From Pseudonocardiaceae bacterium (GTDB lineage Bacteria > Actinomycetota > Actinomycetes > Mycobacteriales > Pseudonocardiaceae): 64,000 bases of DNA. Shown here one piece after another: positions 33,793 through 42,679 of this stretch. The first letter of the stretch is position 1. The number at the start of each line of letters is the position of its first letter. The stretch lies in NCBI GenBank assembly GCA_009379815.1, contig WHSY01000003.1:1-64000 (forward strand). The letters run 5' to 3'. Below the pieces are notes generated by a model. The model was not told the origin of the DNA, did no database searches, and saw nothing but the letters and a program-made list of their open reading frames with translations. Both the position numbers and the translations under genes were made by a program.

Positions 33793-33847
33793 CTGTGAGT
33801 GGCGATGCGAGCCAGGACTCATATCGCCACTCACGACCTGTCCACAG
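33793..33847. repeat. Interspersed palindromic repeat, copy A
   Basis: GTGAGTGGCGAT (33795-33806) and ATCGCCACTCAC (33823-33834) flank an imperfect loop, followed by the conserved tail GACCTGTCCACAG. A half-unit GTGAGTGGCG occurs again just upstream at 33776-33783. The same unit, with a perfect 19-bp arm, is at 54290. Here it lies inside the lysA-thrB operon, between thrC and thrB, and is readable in frame with ThrB. Confidence 0.85.
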
Positions 33848-33848
33848 G

Positions 33849-34712
33849 GTGAGGGTGCGGGTACCGGCGTCGACCGCGAACCTCGGGTCGGGCTTCGACA
33901 CGCTCGGGATGGCGCTGGCGCTGCACGACGAGGTGGAGTTCGCCGTGGCCGGCAGCGGCCTGCGCATCCAGGTCGAGGGGCAGGGCTCGGGCGAGGTGCC
34001 CACCGACGAGCGCCACCTGGTGGTGCGCGCGTTGCGCGGCGCGTGCGAGCACCTCGGATACGACCTGCCGGGGCTCGAGCTGCGCTGCCGCAACCGGATT
34101 CCCCACTCCCGCGGTCTCGGGTCCTCCGCCGCCGCGATCGTGTCCGGGGTCCTCGCGGGCTACGCGCTCGCAGGCGCCGAACCCGACGACGCGGTTCTCG
34201 GGATCGCCGCCGGGTTCGAGAAGCACGCCGACAACGCCGCAGCCTGCCTCTTCGGCGGTCTTGCGATCGCCTGGTCGGGTGATGACGGATTTCACGCCAC
34301 CCGGCTCGAGCCGCACCCCTCCCTCGCGCCCGTGCTGCTCGTCCCCGAGTCGACCTCATCCACCGAGGCGGCCCGCGGTCTGCTGCCCGCGCAGGTGCCG
34401 CATGCCGATGCCGCGTTCGCCGCCTGCCGGGCCGCGCTGGCCGTGCACGCGCTGTCACAGGAACCGTCGCTGCTGCTGACGGCGCTCGACGATCGGCTGC
34501 ACCAGCCCTACCGCCGAGCGGCCTACCCGGCGACCGGGGAGCTGGTCGATGCACTGCGCGCCGCCGGGGCGCCCGCCGCGGTCTCCGGTGCCGGGCCGAC
34601 GGTGCTGGCGTTGCCGGGGAATGGCGAGCTGCCCGACGGTGTTGACACGAGCGGGTTCACCACACACCGACTCGACATCGATCGCACCGGCGCGACCCTG
34701 CGCCGACTCTGA
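33849..34712 (+). CDS. thrB: Homoserine kinase
   Basis: From GTG 33849 the protein is 287 residues; the family pattern begins VRVRVPASTANLGSGFDTLG. The frame is open upstream to GTG 33774, which would overlap the thrC stop like the other junctions in this operon and give 312 residues, but that N terminus would be encoded by the palindromic repeat. GHMP-kinase motifs are present: PHSRGLGSSAAAIVSG (ATP-binding), HADNAAACLFGG and SGAGPTVLAL near the end. It phosphorylates homoserine for ThrC. Which start is used is uncertain. Confidence 0.93.
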   Translation: MRVRVPASTANLGSGFDTLGMALALHDEVEFAVAGSGLRIQVEGQGSGEVPTDERHLVVRALRGACEHLGYDLPGLELRCRNRIPHSRGLGSSAAAIVSGVLAGYALAGAEPDDAVLGIAAGFEKHADNAAACLFGGLAIAWSGDDGFHATRLEPHPSLAPVLLVPESTSSTEAARGLLPAQVPHADAAFAACRAALAVHALSQEPSLLLTALDDRLHQPYRRAAYPATGELVDALRAAGAPAAVSGAGPTVLALPGNGELPDGVDTSGFTTHRLDIDRTGATLRRL

Positions 34713-34789
34713 TCGCCCGCACGGGTTGCCTGCCGCTGCCTCGTGGACAGTTGTGACCGTAACGAGACGGCGACACGGGTGACGGGTTG

Positions 34790-34818
34790 TTGCCGCCAGC
34801 GCGCTGGACGTCTAGTCT
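34790..34818 (+). promoter_or_regulatory. Candidate promoter upstream of rho
   Basis: TTGCCG (34790-34795) and TAGTCT (34813-34818) are separated by 17 bases, fitting a sigma-70-like actinobacterial promoter about 265 bases before rho. The call rests on hexamer spacing only. Confidence 0.4.
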
Positions 34819-35083
34819 CGGTGATGTTCAGACACCGCGCGCACGGGCGCCGGTGCCGAGTCCGGGAGTTCTCCCCGGGCACCTTCCTCCCCGCCGTCCG
34901 GGTATCTGCCGTAGCGGGTAGGCAGGCACTGACCGTCGTCGGTTGTCGAACCCGTCCCGTGCCGGTCGCCTCGTCTTCCGCTTACCGAGTCGACCCGCAC
35001 CGGGAAAGGCGCCGTCCCGCGTCCCGCCGGCGGCGAACACGCTGGCCCGGGCGATGTGCCCGAGCCGGTCAGGAAGGACCTGC
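34819..35083 (+). other. Long rho leader with overlapping short ORF
   Basis: About 265 bases separate the candidate promoter from rho. An 87-codon Arg-rich frame from ATG 34823 ends in a TGA that overlaps the rho GTG (GTGA), so translation could in principle be coupled. Its composition is not convincing as a protein. Rho commonly controls its own leader in bacteria; no specific attenuator was identified here. Confidence 0.35.
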
Positions 35084-37174
35084 GTGAGCGACACTGATCT
35101 GCTGAGTAGCGACGTCACCGGCGCTGCTCCCTCCGACGACCGCCCCGCCGACAGCGGAACCCAGGGCGCTTCGGCTGGAGAGCAGCCCGACCCCGTTCCC
35201 GAGGGTCAGGCTTCCCGCGGTAACGGCGCCTCTTCCCGGCGCCGCGGTGGCCTGTCCGGCATGGTCCTCGCCGAGCTCCGCGAGCTCGCCGGACAGCTGG
35301 GTATCTCCGACACCTCCGGGATGCGCAAGGGCGACCTGATCGCCGCCATCAAGGAGCGGCAGGGTCCGGTCCCGGCTCGCCGTCGAGGCGGCGGCGACCA
35401 GTTGCCGCTGGATGGCAGCGAGGCGCCGAAGCCCGCCGAAACCGCGACCGAGCCGGCGCCGCACCATTCCGCCGCGACCACCACCGAGCCGCAGCGGCAC
35501 GAGTCGCCCGCCGAGGGCGCTGGTTCCGGAGGCGACGAGCCCACCGCCGAGGCCGCCGTCCCGAGCAAGCCCGCACGTGAGCAGCAGTCCGGCGACCAAC
35601 AGTCGGGCGACCAGCAGTCCGGCGACCAGCAGTCCGGCGACCAGCAGTCCGGCCGCGAGCAGGACGGGGGCGACCGCTCCCGCAACCGCCGGCGCCGATC
35701 CGGCGGCAGGGGCGAGGGCGCGCGTACCGACGGAGACCAGGACAGCGACCGCGGACGGTCCGAGCAGCGGCAGAACCAGGGCAACCAGAACCAGAACGAC
35801 CAGCGCAACCAGAACGACCAGCGCAACCAGAACGACCAGCGCAACCAGAACGACCAGCGCAACCAGAACCAGAACGAGCAGCGCAACCAGAACAACGGGC
35901 CGCGCGACGACGATGACGAGGGTGGCCGCCGGCGCGGCCGGCGGTTCCGCGACCGCAACCGGCGCAACCGCGGCGAGCGCGGCGAGCGCACTGACCGGCG
36001 CGACGGTGGCGACGTGGAGGTCCGGGAGGACGACGTCCTGCTCCCGGTGGCAGGGATCCTCGACGTGCTGGACAACTACGCGTTCGTCCGCACCTCGGGC
36101 TACCTCTCCGGACCCAACGACGTCTACGTCTCGCTGTCGCTGGTGCGCAAGTACGCGCTGCGGCGTGGCGACGCCATCACCGGAGCGGTGCGGCAACCCC
36201 GCGAGGGCGAACAGCAGCGGCAGAAGTTCAACCCGCTGGTGCGGGTCGACACGATCAACGGTCTGGAGTCCGAGCAGGCCAAGGAGCGGCCCGAGTTCAC
36301 CAAGCTGACCCCGCTCTACCCCAACGACCGGCTGCGCCTGGAGACCGAGTCGCACCTGCTCACCACCCGCGTCATCGATCTGGTGATGCCGATCGGCAAG
36401 GGGCAGCGTGCGCTGATCGTCTCGCCGCCCAAGGCGGGCAAGACGATGATCCTGCAGGCCATCGCCAACGCCATCACCACGAACAACCCGGAATGCCACC
36501 TCATGGTCGTGCTCGTCGACGAGCGGCCCGAGGAGGTCACCGACATGCAGCGCTCGGTGAAGGGTGAGGTGATCGCGTCCACCTTCGACCGGCCCCCGTC
36601 GGACCACACCTCCATCTCCGAGCTCGCGATCGAGCGGGCCAAGCGGCTGGTCGAGATGGGCCACGACGTCGTCGTGCTGCTCGACTCGATCACCCGGTTG
36701 GGCAGGGCCTACAACCTGGCGGCGCCCGCGTCGGGCCGGATCCTGTCCGGTGGTGTGGACTCCACCGCGCTCTACCCGCCGAAGCGCTTCCTCGGCGCTG
36801 CCCGCAACATCGAGGAGGGCGGCTCGCTGACGATCTTCGCCACCGCGCTGGTGGAGACGGGCTCCGCGATGGACACGGTGATCTTCGAGGAGTTCAAGGG
36901 CACCGGCAACTCCGAGCTCAAGCTCGACCGCAAGATCTCTGACAAGCGGGTCTTCCCCGCTGTCGACGTCGACGCCTCGAGCACCCGCAAGGAGGAGCTG
37001 CTGCTGTCGCCGGACGAGCTGGCGGTGACGCACAAGCTGCGGCGGGTGCTGTCCGCGCTGGACGACCAGCAGGCGCTGGAACTGGTGCTCGACCGGTTGC
37101 GCAAGAGCCGCACCAACATCGAGTTCCTGATGCAGGTGGCCAAGACGACGCCCGGAACCAACGGCGACGACTGA
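35084..37174 (+). CDS. rho: Transcription termination factor Rho with N/Q-rich insert
   Basis: A 696-residue protein from GTG 35084 (GGAAGG nine bases ahead); Rho is about 420 residues in E. coli. An N-terminal SAP-like segment (MVLAELRELAGQLGISDTSG) is followed by a disordered insert of roughly 200 residues containing five QQSGD repeats and tandem NQNDQR repeats plus Arg-rich runs. The RNA-binding cold-shock-like domain (LLPVAGILDVLDNYAFVRTS) and the hexameric ATPase follow: VSPPKAGKTMILQ Walker A near 448, VVVLLDSITRLGRAYN near 530, and the R-loop region LDRKISDKRVFPAVDV. It ends transcripts by RNA translocation. Confidence 0.96.
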   Translation: MSDTDLLSSDVTGAAPSDDRPADSGTQGASAGEQPDPVPEGQASRGNGASSRRRGGLSGMVLAELRELAGQLGISDTSGMRKGDLIAAIKERQGPVPARRRGGGDQLPLDGSEAPKPAETATEPAPHHSAATTTEPQRHESPAEGAGSGGDEPTAEAAVPSKPAREQQSGDQQSGDQQSGDQQSGDQQSGREQDGGDRSRNRRRRSGGRGEGARTDGDQDSDRGRSEQRQNQGNQNQNDQRNQNDQRNQNDQRNQNDQRNQNQNEQRNQNNGPRDDDDEGGRRRGRRFRDRNRRNRGERGERTDRRDGGDVEVREDDVLLPVAGILDVLDNYAFVRTSGYLSGPNDVYVSLSLVRKYALRRGDAITGAVRQPREGEQQRQKFNPLVRVDTINGLESEQAKERPEFTKLTPLYPNDRLRLETESHLLTTRVIDLVMPIGKGQRALIVSPPKAGKTMILQAIANAITTNNPECHLMVVLVDERPEEVTDMQRSVKGEVIASTFDRPPSDHTSISELAIERAKRLVEMGHDVVVLLDSITRLGRAYNLAAPASGRILSGGVDSTALYPPKRFLGAARNIEEGGSLTIFATALVETGSAMDTVIFEEFKGTGNSELKLDRKISDKRVFPAVDVDASSTRKEELLLSPDELAVTHKLRRVLSALDDQQALELVLDRLRKSRTNIEFLMQVAKTTPGTNGDD
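35582..35656 (+). repeat. Tandem 15-bp repeat encoding QQSGD in rho
   Basis: Five consecutive units of GACCAGCAGTCCGGC type encode QQSGD. The unit length is a multiple of three, so variation in number would keep rho in frame. Confidence 0.85.
35772..35895 (+). repeat. Tandem 18-bp repeat encoding NQNDQR in rho
   Basis: Units of AACCAGAACGACCAGCGC are repeated four times, flanked by variant NQNQN and NQNEQR units. The stretch has almost only Asn, Gln, Asp and Arg codons and is AT-richer than the surrounding gene. Confidence 0.88.
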
Positions 37175-37363
37175 CGCGCACCGCGCGAAGCAGGAGGGCC
37201 GGTTGCGCTGATCCGGCGGTTGCGCTGACCCGTGCGCGCGGTGGAACAACGGGGCATGCACCGGCGTTGAGCGTGCCGGCTGGTCTGGCAGACTGAGACC
37301 TGTCCGGCACCGGTTCACCTCGTCCGACGCGGCGGGGACCCGGCGCCACGAGGAGAGGACACC

Positions 37364-37576
37364 ATGAAGAGCGGAATCCACCCCGAGTACGTCGACACGC
37401 AGGTCACCTGCAACTGCGGCAACAGCTTCACGACCCGCAGCACGAAGAGCAACGGCAACATCCACGTCGAGATCTGCTCCAACTGTCACCCGTTCTACAC
37501 GGGCAAGCAGAAGATCCTCGACACCGGCGGCCGGGTGGCGCGCTTCGAGCAGCGCTACGGCAAGCGCCGGAAGTAG
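37364..37576 (+). CDS. rpmE: Ribosomal protein bL31 (zinc-binding type)
   Basis: A 70-residue protein, [20 protein letters not shown] onward, with cysteines in TCNCGN and [12 protein letters not shown]. This is the C+ form of bL31 that holds zinc on the large subunit, in contrast to the Cys-free paralogue induced on zinc starvation. GAGGAGAGGA precedes the ATG. It follows rho as in many actinobacteria. Confidence 0.96.
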   Translation: MKSGIHPEYVDTQVTCNCGNSFTTRSTKSNGNIHVEICSNCHPFYTGKQKILDTGGRVARFEQRYGKRRK

Positions 37577-37649
37577 ACGTCCCGTGGCGCGCCCGTCCCC
37601 GGCCGGGGGGCGGGCGGTCCCGTCAGTTGAGCCTTCCCCAGGAGAACAG

Positions 37650-38705
37650 GTGGACACCGCGGCGGTGCAGGCGTTGGTTGCCGAGCACGCCGAGCTGGAG
37701 CGCCGGCTCGCCGACCCCGAGCTGCACGCCGATCAGGACGCGGCGCGCAAGGTGGGTCGCCGCTACGGCGAGCTGAACCGGATCGTGCGTGCGGCGCGCG
37801 AGCTCGACACGGCCCGCACGGACCTCGACGCCGCCCGCGAGTTCGCCGGTGACGACCCCGACTTCGCCGCCGAGGCCGACGCGCTCGCCGTCCGGGTACC
37901 GGAACTGGAGCGCGCCCTCACCGAGCTGCTGCTGCCACGGGACCCGCACGACGACGACGACGTGGTGATGGAGATCAAGTCCGGGGAGGGCGGTGCGGAA
38001 TCGGCGCTGTTCGCCGCGGACCTGCTGCGGATGTACCTGCGCTATGCCGAGCGTCACGGCTGGCGCGCCGAGGTGCTCGACACCACGGAGGCCGAGCTGG
38101 GCGGCGTCAAGGACGTCACGGTGTCGGTCAAGGGCAGCAGCGAGTCCGGCGTGTGGCAGCGGCTGAAGTTCGAGGGCGGGGTGCACCGGGTGCAGCGGGT
38201 ACCCGTCACCGAGTCGGCCGGCCGCATCCACACCTCCGCCGCGGGGGTGCTCGTCTATCCCGAGCAGGACGACGTCGAGATCGAGGTCGACGAGAAGGAC
38301 CTGCGCATCGACGCGTTCCGCTCGTCGGGACCCGGTGGGCAGAGCGTGAACACCACCGACTCCGCGGTCCGGGTGACCCACCTGCCCACCGGGATCGTGG
38401 TCTCCTGCCAGAACGAGAAGTCGCAGATCCAGAACCGGCTCCGCGCGGTGCAGGTGCTGCGGGCACGGCTGCAGGCCATGGCCGAGGAGGAGGCCGCGGC
38501 CAAGGCTGCCGACACCCGGCGCTCGCAGGTCCGCACCGTGGACCGCTCGGAACGGGTGCGCACCTACAACTTCCCCGAGAACCGCATCTCCGACCACCGC
38601 GTCAACTACAAGGCCTACAACCTCGACGCGGTGCTCGACGGGGATCTCGGCGGGGTGCTCGACGCGCTGGTCGAGGCCGACCGCGCGCAGCGCCTCCGCT
38701 CGTGA
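37650..38705 (+). CDS. prfA: Peptide chain release factor 1
   Basis: GTG 37650 is chosen because GGAG (37641-37644) lies five bases ahead and [20 protein letters not shown] is the usual RF1 start; GTG 37584 would add 22 unlikely residues. Length is 351. Codon recognition uses the RF1-type PxT motif (VPVTES near residue 185), specific for UAA/UAG, and peptidyl-tRNA hydrolysis uses GPGGQSVN near 227-234, whose Gln is methylated by PrmC encoded 64 bases downstream. Confidence 0.96.
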   Translation: MDTAAVQALVAEHAELERRLADPELHADQDAARKVGRRYGELNRIVRAARELDTARTDLDAAREFAGDDPDFAAEADALAVRVPELERALTELLLPRDPHDDDDVVMEIKSGEGGAESALFAADLLRMYLRYAERHGWRAEVLDTTEAELGGVKDVTVSVKGSSESGVWQRLKFEGGVHRVQRVPVTESAGRIHTSAAGVLVYPEQDDVEIEVDEKDLRIDAFRSSGPGGQSVNTTDSAVRVTHLPTGIVVSCQNEKSQIQNRLRAVQVLRARLQAMAEEEAAAKAADTRRSQVRTVDRSERVRTYNFPENRISDHRVNYKAYNLDAVLDGDLGGVLDALVEADRAQRLRS

Positions 38706-38769
38706 GTGACCCTGCCGGCTGATGGCGAGTCGCGGCTCGATCCGCCGCGTACAGGCATAGGGTGCGCGT

Positions 38770-39654
38770 GTGAGTCGCCAACCCCTGCGGCTGGCCGTGT
38801 TGGAGGCCGAGCGGATTCTCGCCGCGGCCGGGATCGCCTCGTCGCGGGCCGACGCCGAGCTGCTCGCCGCGCACGTGCTGGGCATGGAACGCGGCCGACT
38901 GCCGATGGTTCCGCTGGTCGACCCTGCGGTGGTCGAGTCGCTGCGCAAGCTGGTGACCGAGCGTGCCCGGCGGGTGCCGTTGCAGCACCTCACCGGTACC
39001 GCCGCGATGGGCGACGTCGAGGTCGCCGTCGGCCCGGGCGTGTTCGTGCCCCGGCCGGAGACCGAGCTGCTGCTCGGGTGGGGGCTGTCGCTGCTGCACG
39101 ACATCGAGGACGGCACTGCGCCCCTGGTCATCGACCTGTGCACGGGATCCGGCGTGCTGGCGCTCGCGCTGGCCCACGCGCGCCCCGACGCCGAGGTCCA
39201 TGCCGTGGAGTCCGACCCGGTGGCGTTGAGCTGGGCGCGCCGCAACGCCGACGCCCGCGCCGCGATCGGCGACACCGCGATCTGGCTGCATGCCGGCGAC
39301 GTCGCCGACCCGGCGCTGCTCGCGCCCTTCGACGGCATGGCCCATCTGGTGCTGTCCAACCCGCCCTACGTCCCGCTCGGCACCGACGTGGCGCCCGAGG
39401 TCGCCCGCCACGACCCGCATGGCGCGGTCTTCGCAGGGGCCGACGGCCTCGCCGTCATCCCGGACGTGGTGCGCACCGGCACCCGGCTGCTGCGCGAGGG
39501 CGGCGCGATCGCGATCGAGCACGACGACGGCCACGCTGCGGCGGTGCACGGCATGCTCGCGGCCCGCCGGGTGCTCACCGACGTCGACGACCACGCCGAT
39601 CTCGCCGGGAGACCGCGCTTCGCCACCGCGCGACGGCGGGTCAGTCCCCGGTGA
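38770..39654 (+). CDS. prmC: Release factor glutamine methyltransferase
   Basis: A 294-residue protein from GTG 38770. It has the N-terminal helical substrate-binding domain (LEAERILAAAGIASSRADAE, LQHLTG) and a SAM-dependent Rossmann domain with VPRPETELLL, VIDLCTGSGVLALALA and the signature NPPYVPLG that places the Gln amide. It methylates the GGQ glutamine of RF1/RF2. The 3' end overlaps the convergent hydrolase gene by 14 bases, so neither has a separate terminator. Confidence 0.95.
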   Translation: MSRQPLRLAVLEAERILAAAGIASSRADAELLAAHVLGMERGRLPMVPLVDPAVVESLRKLVTERARRVPLQHLTGTAAMGDVEVAVGPGVFVPRPETELLLGWGLSLLHDIEDGTAPLVIDLCTGSGVLALALAHARPDAEVHAVESDPVALSWARRNADARAAIGDTAIWLHAGDVADPALLAPFDGMAHLVLSNPPYVPLGTDVAPEVARHDPHGAVFAGADGLAVIPDVVRTGTRLLREGGAIAIEHDDGHAAAVHGMLAARRVLTDVDDHADLAGRPRFATARRRVSPR

Positions 39655-40513
39655 GCGTCTCGAGCACCAGGTCCGCCACCGCCTGCATGCCGCTGGCGTT
39701 GGGGTGGACCGGGAACGCCGGACGCGACGGGATGAAGCCCTCCACCCACTTGCGCAGCGGGCCGGCGCACACGTCGCGACCCAGCGAGATCGCGTACGGG
39801 TCGTCGAACAGCGCGCCGTGCTCGGCTGCCTGCCCGGCCATCATCTCCGTGAGCTGGCGCTGGAGGCCGTCGAGGTAGGGCACGTCGCCGCGGGCGATCG
39901 GCACGAGCGGGAAGCAGCCGTCGGCGGGCGGCAGGATGCGCAGGTACCCGACCAGCACCACCGTCGCATCCGGCGAGCGTGCCGCGATGCCCTGCAGCAC
40001 CTCGGCGAGCTCCGGCGCCGCGGCGTCGATCCGCTCGGCGTAGATGTCGCCGCCGCCGGCGGTGGCGTGCTCACGGCACGGGTCACCGTGCGGATCGGTG
40101 ACGCTGAGTTGCGCGCAGGTCGTGAGGATGTCGCTGAACCCGATGTCGTTGCCGACGATGCCGACCGTGACGAGGTCGGTGTCGGCACGCAGTGCGCCGA
40201 ACTGCGGTGGGTTGACGCCCAGCGGCACGGTCTGCGGTTGTGTCATGTCCTCGGTGACCGCGGCGCTGCAGCTGACGTCGGTGAACTCCTCGACGTCCAG
40301 CCCGGCCGCGACCATCGACGGGTAGTTGCGGGTCGAGCGCGCACAGCCGATCGGGTCGCCGTGTTGCAACGGGATGAACGGCCCCGCCGTGAACGAGTCA
40401 CCCAGTGCCACGTAGTGCCCGATGCCCTGCTCGGCGGTGGCCGCCGGGGTCGCGAGCAGGGTCATGGCCACAACGCTGATCACAGCGATCCCGCACCGGC
40501 GCGCCGCACTCAT
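39641..40513 (-). CDS. Secreted SGNH/GDSL-family hydrolase
   Basis: A 290-residue protein with a signal peptide (CGIAVISVVAMTLLATPAAT, cleavage after about residue 27). Block I is YVALGDSFTAGP with the nucleophile Ser, block III is VGIVGNDIGFS, and block V is FPVHPNASGM with the catalytic His. Six cysteines suggest disulfides as in Streptomyces-type secreted lipases and esterases. It likely releases acyl groups from lipids or esters outside the cell. It is transcribed against prmC and divergently from sua5. Confidence 0.88.
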   Translation of the reverse strand: MSAARRCGIAVISVVAMTLLATPAATAEQGIGHYVALGDSFTAGPFIPLQHGDPIGCARSTRNYPSMVAAGLDVEEFTDVSCSAAVTEDMTQPQTVPLGVNPPQFGALRADTDLVTVGIVGNDIGFSDILTTCAQLSVTDPHGDPCREHATAGGGDIYAERIDAAAPELAEVLQGIAARSPDATVVLVGYLRILPPADGCFPLVPIARGDVPYLDGLQRQLTEMMAGQAAEHGALFDDPYAISLGRDVCAGPLRKWVEGFIPSRPAFPVHPNASGMQAVADLVLETLTGD

Positions 40514-40585
40514 CCGTGCCTCCCTCGGTCAAGCGGATCGTGCTAGGGCGTTCACACGCTGTCAACGCCTGTACGCTGCGCCCCC

Positions 40586-41236
40586 GTGGCCACGATCTAC
40601 GACTGCGCGGTACCGGACAGCCGCGCTGCGGGGCTCGCCGCGGCGGCGGGGGCGGTACGCAGCGGGCAGCTGGTGGTGCTTCCCACCGACACCGTCTACG
40701 GCTTGGGCTGCGATGCGTTCTCCGCCGTCGCGGTCCGGGGCCTGCTCGGGGCCAAGGGCCGCGGCCGGGACATGCCCGTACCGGTGCTGCTCGGCTCGTG
40801 GTCCACAGTGGACGGGGTGGTGCTCGGGGTGCCCCCGCAGGCGCGCCGGTTGATCGAGGCGTTCTGGCCGGGCGCCCTGTCCCTCGTGCTGCTGCAGGCC
40901 CCGTCGCTGGCCTGGGATCTGGGCGACACGAGGGGGACCGTGATGGTCCGGATGCCGCTGCATCCGGTGGCGCTGGAGCTGCTGCGCGAGGTGGGGCCGA
41001 TGGCCGTCTCCAGCGCGAACCGGTCCGGCCACCCACCTGCGACCACGGCCGGCGAGGCGCGCGAGCAGCTCGCCGACCATGTCGGCGTCATCCTCGACGG
41101 CGGCCCGTCCGGTGAACCGGTGGCTTCCACCATCGTCGACTTGACGAAGCAGGACCCGGTGGTGCGGCGGGAGGGCGCCGTGACAGCGGCCGAGCTGGGT
41201 GAGGTGCTCGGCGGACCGGTGCAGGTCGGCGGCTGA
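40586..41236 (+). CDS. L-threonylcarbamoyladenylate synthase
   Basis: A 216-residue YrdC/Sua5-domain protein. [18 protein letters not shown] and [14 protein letters not shown] hold the KxR nucleotide site, while [11 protein letters not shown] and [14 protein letters not shown] are family landmarks. It makes threonylcarbamoyl-AMP from threonine, bicarbonate and ATP for the t6A37 modification of tRNAs reading ANN codons. The short form lacks the Sua5 C-terminal domain. It sits after prmC in the usual actinobacterial order. Confidence 0.92.
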   Translation: MATIYDCAVPDSRAAGLAAAAGAVRSGQLVVLPTDTVYGLGCDAFSAVAVRGLLGAKGRGRDMPVPVLLGSWSTVDGVVLGVPPQARRLIEAFWPGALSLVLLQAPSLAWDLGDTRGTVMVRMPLHPVALELLREVGPMAVSSANRSGHPPATTAGEAREQLADHVGVILDGGPSGEPVASTIVDLTKQDPVVRREGAVTAAELGEVLGGPVQVGG

Positions 41237-41375
41237 CCGGACAGTGCGCCACCGCTATGGCGTCACCGAAACGGCGTCACCGAAACGGCGTGCACCGCAG
41301 ACCTGCTGGGCGACCGCGCAGCGCCCGCCCGCTACCGTGTGGATGCACCTGACCGGGCGACCGAGGAGTATCGAC

Positions 41376-42656
41376 GTGAGCACGCCGTTCTGGGGCCCTG
41401 ACTTCGACGAGCTGACCAGCACCGACCCGGAGATCGCCGACATCGTGCTGGCCGAGCTCGACCGGTTGCGGGGCGGCCTGCAGCTGATCGCCAGCGAGAA
41501 CCTCACCAGCCCCGCGGTGCTCGCAGCGCTGGGCTCGACCCTGTCGAACAAGTACGCCGAGGGCTACCCGGGCCGGCGCTACTACGGCGGGTGCGCCGAG
41601 GTGGACAAGGCCGAGGAGCTGGCCAACGCGCGGGCCCGCGAGCTGTTCGTTGCCGAGCACGCCAACACCCAGCCGCACTCCGGCGCCAGTGCCAACCTCG
41701 CGGTCTACGCCGCCTTCTGCCAGCCGGGTGACAAGGTGCTGGCGATGTCGCTGCCGCACGGCGGGCACCTCACCCACGGCGCGAAGGTGAGCTTCTCGGG
41801 CAAGTGGTTCACCCCCGTCCCCTACAGCGTGCGCGAGGACAGCGAGCTGATCGATTACGACCAGGTGCGCGAGCTGGCGCTCGAACACCGGCCCAAGCTG
41901 ATCATCGCGGGCGCCACCGCCTACCCGCGGCTGATCGACTTCGCGGCGTTCCGGGAGATCGCCGACGAGGTCGGCGCCGCGCTGTGGGTGGACGCGGCGC
42001 ACTTCATCGGGCTGGTCGCGGGCAAGGCGATCCCGTCGCCGGTGCCCCATGCCGACGTCGTCTCCTTCACGACGCACAAGGTGCTCCGCGGCCCCCGCGG
42101 TGGGATGATCCTCTGCAGGGGGGAGCACGCGAAGGCGATCGACAAGGCCGTCTTCCCGTTCAGCCAGGGGGGCCCGCTGATGCACTCGGTGGCGGCCAAG
42201 GCGGTCGCCCTCAAAGAGGCGGCGAGCACCGACTACCAGGCCTACGCCGCCCAGGTGGTTGCCAATTCCGCCGCGCTGGCCAAGAGCCTGGAGGACGAGG
42301 GGATGCGCGCGGTCTCCGGCGGCACCGACACCCATCTCGCACTGATCGACCTGCAACGACTGGGGGTCACCGGTGCCGAGGCCGAGGCCCGCTGCGAGGC
42401 GGCGGGTATCACGCTGAACAAGAATGCGATCCCCTACGACCCCGCGCCGCCGATGACAGCATCCGGGATCCGGGTCGGCACCCCGTCGGTGACCACGCAG
42501 GGAATGACCGAGGCGGACATGGGCGAGATCGGCCGGCTGATCGGTCGCGCGGTAGGGGCGGAGCGCGGCTCGCAGCCGGGTGACGCCGAGCTCGCCTCGG
42601 TGGCGGGTGACGTCTCGCGACTGGTGGCGGCCAAGCCCGCCTACCGCAGGGCGTGA
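41376..42656 (+). CDS. glyA: Serine hydroxymethyltransferase
   Basis: A 426-residue protein. GTG 41376 is preceded by GAGGAG at 41363-41368. PLP-binding Lys235 lies in [14 protein letters not shown], and other landmarks are [35 protein letters not shown] and the [10 protein letters not shown] folate site region. It interconverts serine and glycine, loading tetrahydrofolate with a one-carbon unit. Many actinomycetes carry two glyA paralogues, and this one lies in the sua5-wecA-atp neighbourhood. No riboswitch was seen upstream. Confidence 0.94.
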   Translation: MSTPFWGPDFDELTSTDPEIADIVLAELDRLRGGLQLIASENLTSPAVLAALGSTLSNKYAEGYPGRRYYGGCAEVDKAEELANARARELFVAEHANTQPHSGASANLAVYAAFCQPGDKVLAMSLPHGGHLTHGAKVSFSGKWFTPVPYSVREDSELIDYDQVRELALEHRPKLIIAGATAYPRLIDFAAFREIADEVGAALWVDAAHFIGLVAGKAIPSPVPHADVVSFTTHKVLRGPRGGMILCRGEHAKAIDKAVFPFSQGGPLMHSVAAKAVALKEAASTDYQAYAAQVVANSAALAKSLEDEGMRAVSGGTDTHLALIDLQRLGVTGAEAEARCEAAGITLNKNAIPYDPAPPMTASGIRVGTPSVTTQGMTEADMGEIGRLIGRAVGAERGSQPGDAELASVAGDVSRLVAAKPAYRRA

Positions 42657-42679
42657 CCGCGAGCGGCTAGCCTACCGAC

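Noticed and set aside
34823-35087. 87-codon Arg-rich leader frame ending in a GTGA overlap with rho
   Set aside because: No ribosome-binding site and codon pattern unlike coding DNA here. Kept only as a remark on the leader.
35582-35895. Short tandem repeats resembling a CRISPR-like array
   Set aside because: Units are 15 and 18 bp, in frame within rho and without unique spacers. No cas genes are in the window.
35069-37657. An 862-codon open frame antisense to rho and rpmE
   Set aside because: Its Val/Leu/His/Gln-rich composition mirrors rho codons, it crosses two real genes and has no domain.
41237-41375. Possible glycine riboswitch before glyA
   Set aside because: The interval is short, and the near-repeat CACCGAAACGGCGT does not form the conserved glycine aptamer cores.
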